A DNA stretch of 44,384 nt from Dehalococcoidia bacterium (GTDB lineage Bacteria > Chloroflexota > Dehalococcoidia > Dehalococcoidales > UBA1222): NCBI GenBank assembly GCA_009779255.1, contig WREQ01000009.1:1-44384 (forward strand), read 5' to 3'. Shown piece by piece: positions 25,098-32,837 of this stretch. A program made the position numbers and the translations under genes. Below the pieces are notes generated by a model, which was not told where the DNA came from, did not search any database, and worked only from the letters and a program-made list of their open reading frames with translations. Position 1 is the stretch's first letter; each line of letters opens with the position of its first letter.

Positions 25098-25592
25098 ATG
25101 GCCGCCGACATCAAGAAAAAAGGCTCCAAAGAAGTCAAACAAAAAAAGATTGTAATCAAGAAAGAACCCATCCCCCAGCTGGCCACGGGTGACAGCGTCA
25201 AGGTCAGCATGCGCATCGTTGAAGGCAACAAGGAGCGCATCCAGATGTTCCAGGGCGTGGTTATCAAGGTTTCCAACGCCGCCGACGGCGGCAATTTCAC
25301 CGTACGCCGCGTGGCCTACGGCGTCGGCGTTGAACGCACCTTCCCCTACGCCTCGCCGCTGGTGGCTCGCGTTGAGCTACTGCGCCACGGCAAGGTGCGC
25401 CGCGCGCGCTTGTTCTATCTGCGCAATCTCTCCGGCAAGGCCGCCCGCATCAAGGAGAAACCGCTCACCAAAGAAGAGCTGGCCATGATTGCAGCCGCTG
25501 GCACCGCCTCTGTCGTTGGGGAGCCGCCGGTTATGGAAGCCCCGGCCGTCGGCGAAGGTACCACAGCCGCTCCCGAAACCATCGCGGAATAA
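25098..25592 (+). CDS. rplS: 50S ribosomal protein L19 with C-terminal extension
   Basis: 164 residues against about 115 for typical L19. The core (~25-130) carries [31 protein letters not shown] and [40 protein letters not shown] basic N-terminal tail of ~20 residues and an acidic, Ala/Pro/Glu-rich C-terminal tail of ~35 residues are added. L19 sits at the 30S-50S interface. It lies 92 bp downstream of trmD with its own promoter candidate and AGAGGT before the ATG. Confidence 0.96.
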   Translation: MAADIKKKGSKEVKQKKIVIKKEPIPQLATGDSVKVSMRIVEGNKERIQMFQGVVIKVSNAADGGNFTVRRVAYGVGVERTFPYASPLVARVELLRHGKVRRARLFYLRNLSGKAARIKEKPLTKEELAMIAAAGTASVVGEPPVMEAPAVGEGTTAAPETIAE

Positions 25593-25638
25593 GTCTGGTT
25601 ACGAAACTTGAACGCTCGCCGAGAGCAGGAGCAAGACT

Positions 25639-28089
25639 TTGCAGTATGCTGAAGTCAGTGTCAACTCCCCGTCCGGCGAGCGTCAGCTTTTTTCCTACTC
25701 CATCCCTGACAATCTGAGTATGGCACCCGGACATGCCGTGTGGGTGCCATTCGGTAGCCGCATATTGCAAGGCATAGTGGTTGAACTTTCCGCTTTACCC
25801 GCTGTAGATCAGGTGCGTCCGGTCTACGGCCTGATTGAACCAGAGCCAATCATTTCGGCAAAGCAGCTCGAACTGGCGCAATGGATGAGCCGCCGTTATC
25901 TGTCACCGCTTTTTCCCGCCATAGCGCTTTTCCTGCCCCCTGGATTCGAGCGCCAGCCCGTCACCTATATCAATATTGTCGAAGATGAACACTCTCGGCA
26001 ATCACTGAGTGACGGTGCCTTGCACATACTGGAATTCATTAAGCGCAAAAAAAGTATCCGGCTTAAGGAACTGGAAAGACGGATGGGGGCGAACGCCGTC
26101 AGAAACGCCATGTCCAGACTAATTGGCAGCGGCACGGTTTTCCGCAGCTACGAGATTCCGCGCGAGAAGGTCAAACCGAAATACGCGGATTATGTAAAAT
26201 CGACTATCCCGCCAGCTACCGCCGCAGAATCCATCGCCAAGCTAGAAAAGCGCGCAAAAAAACAAGCGGCGCTGCTCAAATTGCTACTGAAGCAACCAGC
26301 CCCCATCGCCGTCTCCGAAGTCGTGAAAGCAGGTTTTGCGCGCACGATACTTAACTCGCTGGTCAGGAACGGCTTAGCGATTATCGAAAAAGCAGAGGTC
26401 AGGCGTGACCCGATTGATTACTCCCGCGTCACCCCATCATCGCCGCTTGAACTGACCACGGCGCAGAGCAGCGCTCTTGCATCCATCACCGCCAGCCTCA
26501 AAGCAGGAAAAGGAACCGTGTTTCTGCTGCACGGCGTCACCGGCTCCGGCAAGACCGAAGTGTATTTGCGGGCGCTGGCAGAGGCCGTCAAACTCGGCAA
26601 ACGCGGCATCGCGCTGGTGCCTGAGATCGCCCTTACCCCGCAGACCATCGAGCGCTTCGCCGGACGATTCCCGCACAAAGTGGCGGTGCTGCACAGCCGG
26701 CTCAGCATTGGCGAACAGTTTGACCAATGGCGCGACATCAAGAGCGGCAAATACGACGTGGTAATCGGTGCCAGAGGCGCCATCTTCGCCCCTCAGCCCG
26801 ACCTCGGCCTCATCGTCATCGACGAAGAGCATGAGTGGAGCTACAAGCAGGACGGGACGGCGCCGCGCTATCACGCCCGTTCGGTGGCTGTCGAGCTGGC
26901 AAAACTGACGGGGGCGACGGTGATTCTGGGCAGCGCCACGCCCGATGTCGAAAGCTATTACAAGTCACAAACCGACGATTACACCCTGCTCGAGCTGCCG
27001 GAGCGCCTCACCCCCCGTCCCGGCTCCCCCATGCCTGAGATGGAACTGGTGGACCTGCGAGATGAACTCAAAAACGGCAACCACTCCATTTTTTCGGGGT
27101 CGCTCCGGTCCGCCCTGAATGACGCGCTGGCGCGCAATGAACAAAGCATTTTGTTTTTCAACCGCCGCGGCTCGGCCTCGTTCGTGCAATGCCGCAACTG
27201 CGGGCTGGTGATACGCTGCCGGCGCTGCTCCACCCCCATGAGCTACCACTCTTCCAAAGATTTACTGCTATGCCACCAGTGCGAATGGCGAATGGCTATG
27301 CCTGAAATCTGCCCGCGCTGTCGTTCGCGGCGCATCAAATACTTAGGCATCGGAACACAGAAACTGGAGGAGGAGGCCGCCGCCGCTTTCCCGCAGGCGC
27401 GCTTGCTGAGATGGGACTCCGACACGACAAAGAGCAAGAACGCCCACGAAGAGATCATGCGCAAGCTCAAAACCCGTCAAACCGACATACTGATTGGTAC
27501 ACAGATGGTAGCCAAAGGACTTGACCTGCCACAGGTGACGCTGGTAGGCGTGGTCAGTGCCGATACCGCACTCAATCTGCCGGACTTCAGAGCCGGCGAG
27601 CGCACGTTCCAGCTGCTTTCGCAGGTGGCTGGAAGAGCCGGAAGAGGAGAACGCCCCGGCCGCGTCATTATTCAGACTTACACTCCCGAACACTACGCCA
27701 TACAAGCGGTACTCCGGCAGGATTATCGTGCCTTTTACGAGCAGGAAATAACTTACCGCAGGGAACTAAACGCGCCGCCGTTCTCACAAATTATCCGCCT
27801 GACCTTCTCCCATACCAACGAGGCGATATGCAAGGCTGAGGCAGAGCGGCTGAAGAAACAACTTGATGCGGAGATAGCGGCAGGAGGCATCATAGATGTA
27901 AGCGTCATCGGTCCGGCGCCGGCCTTCACAGCACTGTTACGAGGCAGATACCGTTGGCAGCTGATACTAAGAGGTCGCGGTCCGGAACGGATGTTCAACA
28001 TTCCCACGCCGGCATCTGACCAGGACTTGAGACAGCAAAGGAGTCGTTCTCACTGGGCAATTGACGTCGATCCGGTGGGGCTTGATTAG
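25639..28089 (+). CDS. priA: Primosomal replication-restart helicase PriA
   Basis: 816 residues. It recognises stalled forks and D-loops, unwinds the lagging strand and starts reloading of DnaB. It has an N-terminal 3'-binding domain (~5-100) and a winged-helix region. Helicase motifs include Walker A HGVTGSGKTEVYL (~302) and DEEH (~394). The Cys-rich zinc-binding insertion (CRNCGLVIRCRRC ... CHQCEW ... CPRCRSRRIKYLG, ~517-575) and C-terminal motif VAGRAGRGERPGRVIIQTY (~660) follow. TTG 25639 is the best start, with AGGAGC upstream and the conserved QYAEVSV start; the usual PriA N-terminus follows immediately. Confidence 0.95.
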   Translation: MQYAEVSVNSPSGERQLFSYSIPDNLSMAPGHAVWVPFGSRILQGIVVELSALPAVDQVRPVYGLIEPEPIISAKQLELAQWMSRRYLSPLFPAIALFLPPGFERQPVTYINIVEDEHSRQSLSDGALHILEFIKRKKSIRLKELERRMGANAVRNAMSRLIGSGTVFRSYEIPREKVKPKYADYVKSTIPPATAAESIAKLEKRAKKQAALLKLLLKQPAPIAVSEVVKAGFARTILNSLVRNGLAIIEKAEVRRDPIDYSRVTPSSPLELTTAQSSALASITASLKAGKGTVFLLHGVTGSGKTEVYLRALAEAVKLGKRGIALVPEIALTPQTIERFAGRFPHKVAVLHSRLSIGEQFDQWRDIKSGKYDVVIGARGAIFAPQPDLGLIVIDEEHEWSYKQDGTAPRYHARSVAVELAKLTGATVILGSATPDVESYYKSQTDDYTLLELPERLTPRPGSPMPEMELVDLRDELKNGNHSIFSGSLRSALNDALARNEQSILFFNRRGSASFVQCRNCGLVIRCRRCSTPMSYHSSKDLLLCHQCEWRMAMPEICPRCRSRRIKYLGIGTQKLEEEAAAAFPQARLLRWDSDTTKSKNAHEEIMRKLKTRQTDILIGTQMVAKGLDLPQVTLVGVVSADTALNLPDFRAGERTFQLLSQVAGRAGRGERPGRVIIQTYTPEHYAIQAVLRQDYRAFYEQEITYRRELNAPPFSQIIRLTFSHTNEAICKAEAERLKKQLDAEIAAGGIIDVSVIGPAPAFTALLRGRYRWQLILRGRGPERMFNIPTPASDQDLRQQRSRSHWAIDVDPVGLD

Positions 28090-28093
28090 CGCC

Positions 28094-28122
28094 TTGCCGT
28101 CCGCCGCGCTTTCCACTATGCT
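28094..28122 (+). promoter_or_regulatory. Promoter of the nucleotidyltransferase gene, apparently leaderless
   Basis: TTGCCG (28094-28099), 17-bp spacer, TATGCT (28117-28122), then six bases before ATG 28129. There is no Shine-Dalgarno site. The architecture is the same as at 9024-9052. Confidence 0.55.
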
Positions 28123-28128
28123 GAAAGC

Positions 28129-29709
28129 ATGACGAATCATCATCTGGAAGCAGCCCTCAACCCCTCCACCGCTTCACTGATCAGACGTGTCCGGAGATTC
28201 CTCACGAAGCTGGATATACCGGCCTATGCCGTGGGCGGCGTGGTGCGCGATCTGGTCATGAAAAGACGCGCCATAGACGTGGACATCGCCGTCGCCGCAG
28301 ACGCTTCCGCCATAAGCGAGAAACTGGCCGCCGCCCTGGACGCCACGCTCATTCCGCTGGATGTTGAAAAGCGCGTGGTGCGCCTCCTGCCAAAGGGAGC
28401 CAACAAGGGCAAATGGCAACTCGACATCGCCTCGCTGCAAGGCTCGCTCCGCGCAGATCTCAGGCGGCGTGACTTCACCGTAGACGCCATGGCGCTTGAT
28501 CTGGCGAAACTTAATCTTACACGCAATGTCCTGACAGCGGATATTATCGACCCTGCGGGCGGCCTCGACGACATCGAGCACCGTATAATCCGCGCCGTCT
28601 CCCCCGGTTGTTTCAGGCATGATCCCTTGCGGCTACTACGTGGCGTCAGGCTGAAAACGGAACTGGGATTCGACATCGAACCCGCAACCCGGGACATAAT
28701 GAAGCGCGACGCGAAACTCATCGGAAAGGCTGCACCGGAGCGCGTGCGCGATGAGTTGCTGCGCCTGTTTGCCCTGCCAGGTACTTACGACGCCGTTACA
28801 GAGCTGGACGCACTGGGGCTGCTGACCGCGATTATTCCCGAAATCGCCCCGCTGCGCGGCACTGAACAGCCACGGGAACACACTTGGAATGTCTTACTGC
28901 ACTCAGCGCGCTCTATAGACGCCCTCGACTTCATCCTGCGCAAAGGGGAATGGGCGTTCGCCAAAACGAAAGTCTTATCTAAAATCCCACGCGGCAGGGA
29001 TATTCAGGCCTATTTCGCCGGTCCGGTCAGCCCGCCGTCTACACGTTATGTACTCACCAAACTGGCGGCCATGCTGCACGATATTGCCAAACCACAGACA
29101 CGCGTGATCAACCAGTATGGGCAGGTGCGCTTCTACGGTCACCCACAGGAAGGCGCGCCTATGGCGGCGGTGATTCTGGAAAGGCTGCGGTTCAGCGCCA
29201 GAGAGGCGAGGTTCGTCGAAACCATCGTGCGCTACCACCTGCGCCCGGTGCAGATGAGCAAGGATGAAGAGCCGCCCACGCCGCGCGCCATCTACCGCTT
29301 TTTCCGCGACCTGGGAGACGCGGCTGTCGCCACGCTGTATTTCTCTCTGGCCGACCACTTGGCCACGCGCGGGCCCAACCTGGAGAAAGGCAACTGGAAC
29401 TGGCATACGGGTATCGTGGCCAAACTGGTTGAGGAGTACCGCCGGACGCCGCCCATGACAGCCGTAAAGAGGCTGATCGACGGACATGACCTTCAGCGGG
29501 AATTGCAATTGCCCCCGGGCAGACTAATGGGCACGATGCTGAACGAACTGGACGAGGCGCAGGGGGCGGGGGAGATAACCACTCGCAAGGAAGCACTGGC
29601 TTATGCCGAAAAACTGATGACAACGCCGGAAACACTCTCTGCGTACACCGACAGAAGTGCCGTGGAAAACGCGGGAATAATCAGAGACTTCGCTGACGCT
29701 ACTGAATAA
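28129..29709 (+). CDS. CCA-adding enzyme / poly(A) polymerase family nucleotidyltransferase with HD domain
   Basis: 526 residues. The class II nucleotidyltransferase head has YAVGGVVRDLVMKR and DVDIAVA (~33-56, the metal-binding DxD), RRDFTVDAMAL (~115) and DPLRLLRGVRLKTELGF (~165-181). The RNA-binding helical domain follows, then an HD phosphohydrolase-like domain (~305-400, MLHDIAKPQTR, GHPQEGAPMAA, YHLRP). Tail ~400-526. CCA-adding and poly(A) enzymes cannot be separated by these motifs; with HD it most likely maintains tRNA 3' CCA ends. The window's only tRNA already encodes CCA. Its 3' end overlaps the convergent LysE gene by 11 bp. Confidence 0.9.
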   Translation: MTNHHLEAALNPSTASLIRRVRRFLTKLDIPAYAVGGVVRDLVMKRRAIDVDIAVAADASAISEKLAAALDATLIPLDVEKRVVRLLPKGANKGKWQLDIASLQGSLRADLRRRDFTVDAMALDLAKLNLTRNVLTADIIDPAGGLDDIEHRIIRAVSPGCFRHDPLRLLRGVRLKTELGFDIEPATRDIMKRDAKLIGKAAPERVRDELLRLFALPGTYDAVTELDALGLLTAIIPEIAPLRGTEQPREHTWNVLLHSARSIDALDFILRKGEWAFAKTKVLSKIPRGRDIQAYFAGPVSPPSTRYVLTKLAAMLHDIAKPQTRVINQYGQVRFYGHPQEGAPMAAVILERLRFSAREARFVETIVRYHLRPVQMSKDEEPPTPRAIYRFFRDLGDAAVATLYFSLADHLATRGPNLEKGNWNWHTGIVAKLVEEYRRTPPMTAVKRLIDGHDLQRELQLPPGRLMGTMLNELDEAQGAGEITTRKEALAYAEKLMTTPETLSAYTDRSAVENAGIIRDFADATE

Positions 29710-30313
29710 TCAACTGTATGCCGGTGACTACGAAGCGCACTCCAAAATAGGCCAAAAACAGCGCCATGGCGATAAATAGCCACTCTTGAAAACGTCTGCC
29801 TATGTGACGATGGGTCTTGTTGAACAGCACCGAAATGCAGCTGAGCCATACCATGTCGCAGACCCAGTGGACAACAATCAGCAGCACTAGCCCGCCCACA
29901 CCGTAATCAAGAAACTTCATCACCAGCAGTAGCCCCACGGTCGCCCACCACAGCAGAAAAAATGGGTTCGCGACACTCATGAAGATACCGGCCACGAAAG
30001 AGGAATACGGCAGGTCTTTTCCCTTGTTGACGACAGTCTTGCGGAACCGAAACATACCGAACCCCGTCCAGATTATCATGGTGCCGCCCGCAAGACTGAG
30101 TACAATCCGGACCACCTCGTTCTCAAAAAAATGCGCGAAGCCGAAATAAATCAGCAAAATCAGCGGCACCTCGACCACAGCGTGCCCCAGTGCCATCAGT
30201 GTTCCGGCCCACGGCGAGCGGTAGCTCTTGGCCAGCGTCACAGCGAAAAACGGCCCCGGGGCAATCACCCCCGACAGCGACACTCCTATAACCAGCGGTA
30301 TCAGCGTCCACAT
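29699..30313 (-). CDS. LysE/RhtB-family amino-acid exporter
   Basis: 204 residues with six predicted membrane segments. The family signature is near the N-terminus: SGVIAPGPFFAVTLAKSYRSPWAGTLMALGHAVVE (read in part), and the middle has FMSVANPFFLLWWATVG. Family members export lysine, homoserine, threonine or other small metabolites; the substrate is unknown. Its last 11 bp overlap the end of the nucleotidyltransferase gene on the opposite strand. TATAAT (minus strand, 30327-30322) lies eight bases before the ATG and there is no Shine-Dalgarno site, suggesting a very short leader. Confidence 0.9.
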   Translation of the reverse strand: MWTLIPLVIGVSLSGVIAPGPFFAVTLAKSYRSPWAGTLMALGHAVVEVPLILLIYFGFAHFFENEVVRIVLSLAGGTMIIWTGFGMFRFRKTVVNKGKDLPYSSFVAGIFMSVANPFFLLWWATVGLLLVMKFLDYGVGGLVLLIVVHWVCDMVWLSCISVLFNKTHRHIGRRFQEWLFIAMALFLAYFGVRFVVTGIQLIIQ

Positions 30314-30321
30314 ATTCAGAC

Positions 30322-30327
30322 ATTATA
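30322..30327 (-). promoter_or_regulatory. -10 element of the LysE gene
   Basis: Perfect TATAAT on the minus strand eight bases upstream of ATG 30313; the -35 at 17 bp (GTGTCG) is poor. The predicted leader is 0-2 nt. Confidence 0.45.
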
Positions 30328-30414
30328 ATACTGTCGAGGCCATTCGACACATTATGGTCATTGCAGGCTTGACTCCTCTCCCTTTGGCGAAAGGAAGACT
30401 TTGCCCACAGGCAA

Positions 30415-30533
30415 GTAAATCCATGCTGGAGGAACGAGCTTGCGAGTGACGAAGCATCCGGTGGGGCGGTGGATGGTTACTCCACACCTCCAGATCCTTC
30501 GGTCGCTACACTCCCTCCAGGATGGACTTGTAC
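30415..30533 (+). repeat. 119-bp imperfect-palindrome repeat, copy B
   Basis: A single complete unit (GTAAATCCATGCTGG ... GGATGGACTTGTAC). The flanking GGGGTTGACC on its right and a TTGCTGGTCAAGCCCGCAA stretch near 30604 correspond to the flanks of copy A, so a larger element was probably mobilised. Confidence 0.9.
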
Positions 30534-30719
30534 GGGGTTGACCTCAATACCCTCCCCGCAGAATTCCGCGCAATCGGACCGGAATGATGTTTGCTTTGTT
30601 GTCATTGCTGGTCAAGCCCGCAATCCGGAACGATGCCAAAGCATTCCTCAGGCAACCATTTTTCGCAAGTCCTGCCAGTTATTTGCCTGTACATCGATTG
30701 TGCACAATTGTACAATGGG
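30534..30719. other. Non-coding flank of repeat copy B
   Basis: Contains inverted-repeat fragments (GTCATTGCTGGTC...CGCAATCCGG) and a TTGTACAATTGTGCAATTG-like palindrome near 30698-30716 (TTGTGCACAATTGTACAA region). No coding potential is seen. Confidence 0.4.
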
Positions 30720-30750
30720 TTGACAAAGTCGGGGGGGGGTAGAATACAAT
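30720..30750 (+). promoter_or_regulatory. Promoter with a G9 tract between -35 and -10
   Basis: TTGACA (30720-30725) is followed by AAGTC, nine consecutive G (30731-30739), then TAGAATACAAT. The spacer is 14 bp to TAGAAT (30740-30745) or 19 bp to TACAAT (30745-30750). Changes in G-tract length would shift either spacer towards 17. Confidence 0.55.
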
Positions 30751-30756
30751 AGATGC

Positions 30757-30880
30757 TACCTGCATAGGTTGTAGGAGTTCTGCATGAGTCCTGGCCGTTT
30801 CAGAATAAGTAGAATAGAGTCAGCAAGGCACTTAGCCGCTGGAATTTTCCGTGTTAATCACGGGGTTCGGCGGCTTTTTT
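30757..30880 (+). ncRNA. Candidate leader or small RNA of unknown class
   Basis: A transcript starting about 30757 would form a hairpin (CTACCTGCATAGGTTGTAG, 30756-30774), an A/G-rich single strand, and a terminator at 30834-30880. It matches no riboswitch I recognise; I compared it by eye with the c-di-GMP, SAM, cobalamin and fluoride types. It could be an attenuator for the lipoprotein gene 117 bp downstream or an independent sRNA. Confidence 0.4.
30834..30880 (+). terminator. Rho-independent terminator
   Basis: Outer stem AGCCGC/GCGGCT (30834-30839 with 30870-30875) enclosing the hairpin CCGTG-TTAAT-CACGG, then TTTTTT. It lies between the G9-tract promoter and the lipoprotein gene. Confidence 0.75.
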
Positions 30881-30996
30881 ATTTCAATGAACGAAGGGGT
30901 GATGCCTATGACATGACTTAATGGGCAGATTTTATGTGTGCATAGGGTTTATCCAAGTATCAAGAAGCTAAACAAAACACTCAAAGGAGGGATCAA

Positions 30997-31947
30997 ATGA
31001 AGAAACTTTCTTCTAACCTGGCAAAGATGCTTGCTGTTGCCATGGCAGTGATGCTCTTTGTCGTGATAATAGCCCCCTTGAGTGCTTGTAGAGACATTCG
31101 CGCTGACAAAACTCAGGCAGGCGATTTTATAACCTTCCCCCATGAAAACAACGAGTACAGATACTCTATAAATCAGCCGGATCTTGCTCAGTTAAAGCAG
31201 CAGTTTGACTTTAATACAGATGACAAAGAAATCAAAACGGAACTCTATGCGGATATTTTCCGCAGGCTTGGTTTTTCGGAAAGAGCCATTTCAAATCTCG
31301 ACACGGAAGTGATGAGCGAAATTGTAGAAGAAGCCATCGACATCACGGTAAGCATGCAATATATCAGGTCGCACCCAAATGGCAATCAGGAAGTACTAAG
31401 CAGGGATGAATGCCTGAGTGCGACTGCCAATCTGAATTCTGTAATGGAAATAATAACCATCGTAACCTCCACTACAGGCTTTTTAGGAGGCGATGGGTGG
31501 TATAATCTATATGGCATGTTCACATGGCTGTCTACACCACCCAACCGGCGCACTGATACCATTTCGCTAGCTGTTTCCAATTTTGCATGGAGCGCCTCCT
31601 TAACAGACTTCCAGTCATACGTAAAATATGACTGGGTTAAATACGGTGGCTTCATCTACGGTGCATTTATCCCCGCCACTTATGGGAGCGAAAAGGTTGT
31701 AAAGCCCTGGGCGGAAAAAATGCTTGGGCCGACGGGATTGTACTATTCCTGGAATCTGCCAACTGATTCGTATAACCCCTTAACCACGCTGACTGTTAAG
31801 CATAGCAACTTTTTCTTTTACATTAAGGGAAAGGCGCAGATGCAGAATCCCAATCAGGCTTCGTTTAATCTTTTTACCGGATACACCCACCTAACTGGTG
31901 CTACAACCAAAGAGTTTCATAGCTATTGTTATAAATCTATCCCATAA
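30997..31947 (+). CDS. Predicted lipoprotein of unknown function
   Basis: 316 residues. A signal peptide with a lipobox LSAC (Cys ~31) after a hydrophobic stretch (MLAVAMAVMLFVVIIAPL) indicates membrane lipidation and an extracytoplasmic location. The mature part has an N-terminal helical, acidic region and a Trp/Tyr-rich C-terminal half. I recognise no family. The start has an excellent AAAGGAGG seven bases upstream. The gene is more AT-rich than the housekeeping genes and lies between repeat copy B and repeat array C, which looks like an accessory insertion. The phase-variable-looking promoter and a terminator lie upstream. Confidence 0.75.
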   Translation: MKKLSSNLAKMLAVAMAVMLFVVIIAPLSACRDIRADKTQAGDFITFPHENNEYRYSINQPDLAQLKQQFDFNTDDKEIKTELYADIFRRLGFSERAISNLDTEVMSEIVEEAIDITVSMQYIRSHPNGNQEVLSRDECLSATANLNSVMEIITIVTSTTGFLGGDGWYNLYGMFTWLSTPPNRRTDTISLAVSNFAWSASLTDFQSYVKYDWVKYGGFIYGAFIPATYGSEKVVKPWAEKMLGPTGLYYSWNLPTDSYNPLTTLTVKHSNFFFYIKGKAQMQNPNQASFNLFTGYTHLTGATTKEFHSYCYKSIP

Positions 31948-32065
31948 TCTCTAGCTGGTATTGCTTTTCAACGTTCGGCTAGAAGCAACGCAATCATATG
32001 AGAGAGCCGTGTATATGCAGCTTTCTCGCGTGACACAGAAAAATCTGACAATGGAGGTGTAATTA

Positions 32066-32347
32066 ATGAAAAAACTGCTTATCAGGCTACTAGTTGGTAT
32101 CGCTGGTTTCGTCGTAACGTTAATATTATTCGTAGCGGCAGTATATGTCGTAACCAGGTTTTTTATAGATGATCTTCTAGTATCGGTTGGCGCTGTAATC
32201 GTATTTGTTGTAGTTGCATGCACATTCTTGGTTATCCACGGGCTGCAAAATGTCATGGAAGGAATCGAGTTTGCTATAGGTGAGATACAAAAGGGTCGCA
32301 ATGATAACCAATCCACCGAAACGGGTGACACGTCAGAAGACGAGTGA
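32066..32347 (+). CDS. Small membrane protein of unknown function
   Basis: 93 residues: a basic start, two hydrophobic segments (~8-29, VGIAGFVVTLILFVAAVYVV, and ~40-60, VSVGAVIVFVVVACTFLVI) and an acidic, hydrophilic C-terminal tail rich in Asp/Glu/Ser/Thr. TGGAGGTG precedes the ATG. It follows the lipoprotein gene in the same orientation after 118 bp and may share its transcript. No family recognised. Array C of the 119-bp repeat begins 25 bp after its stop. Confidence 0.65.
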   Translation: MKKLLIRLLVGIAGFVVTLILFVAAVYVVTRFFIDDLLVSVGAVIVFVVVACTFLVIHGLQNVMEGIEFAIGEIQKGRNDNQSTETGDTSEDE

Positions 32348-32371
32348 CGCGTTTTGAACACGGCATGATTC

Positions 32372-32712
32372 AGGGCTGCGAGTGACGAAGCATCTGGAGG
32401 AGGCGGGGAGTAGTAACTGGCACCCCGCCACCAGATCCTTCGGTCGCTACGCTCCCTCCAGGATGGACTTGGTCGTAAATCCATGCTGGAGGAACGAGCC
32501 TGCGAGTGACGAAGCATCCGGTGAGGTGGTGGATGGTTGCTCCCCGCCGCCAGATCCTTCGGTCGCTGCGCTCCCTCCAGGATGGACTTGGTCATAAATC
32601 CATGCTGGAGGAATGAGCTTGCGAGTGACGAAGCATCCGGTGGGGCGGTGGATGGTTGCTCCTCACCACCAGATCCTTCGGTCGCTACGCTCCCTCCAAG
32701 ATGGACTTGGTC
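32372..32712 (+). repeat. Tandem array C: 119-bp repeat, one truncated and two complete units
   Basis: Units at 32372-32474 (left arm truncated), 32475-32593 and 32594-32712, all in plus orientation. They are followed at 32713-32780 by a tail (CTCATAACTGACCACTG ... GGCCTTGTGTCACCAATC) that recurs after array D. Confidence 0.92.
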
Positions 32713-32787
32713 GAAACTCATAACTGACCACTGCAAACTGATTACTTTCGGCCTTGTGTCACCAATCCCCCGAACTGGTGCCACTGC

Positions 32788-32817
32788 TTGAGTCCATTCC
32801 GCCCTATCCACTATACT
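32788..32817 (+). promoter_or_regulatory. nurA operon promoter
   Basis: TTGAGT (32788-32793) and TATACT (32812-32817) with an 18-bp spacer, immediately after the array C tail. The start near 32824 leaves a 14-nt leader holding GGAGG. Confidence 0.6.
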
Positions 32818-32837
32818 GGTGCCGGTCGGAGGTAAAT

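Noticed and set aside
31951-32811. 286-aa minus ORF
   Set aside because: It reads antisense through repeat array C and the small membrane gene; its Ser-rich repetitive sequence comes from the DNA repeat.
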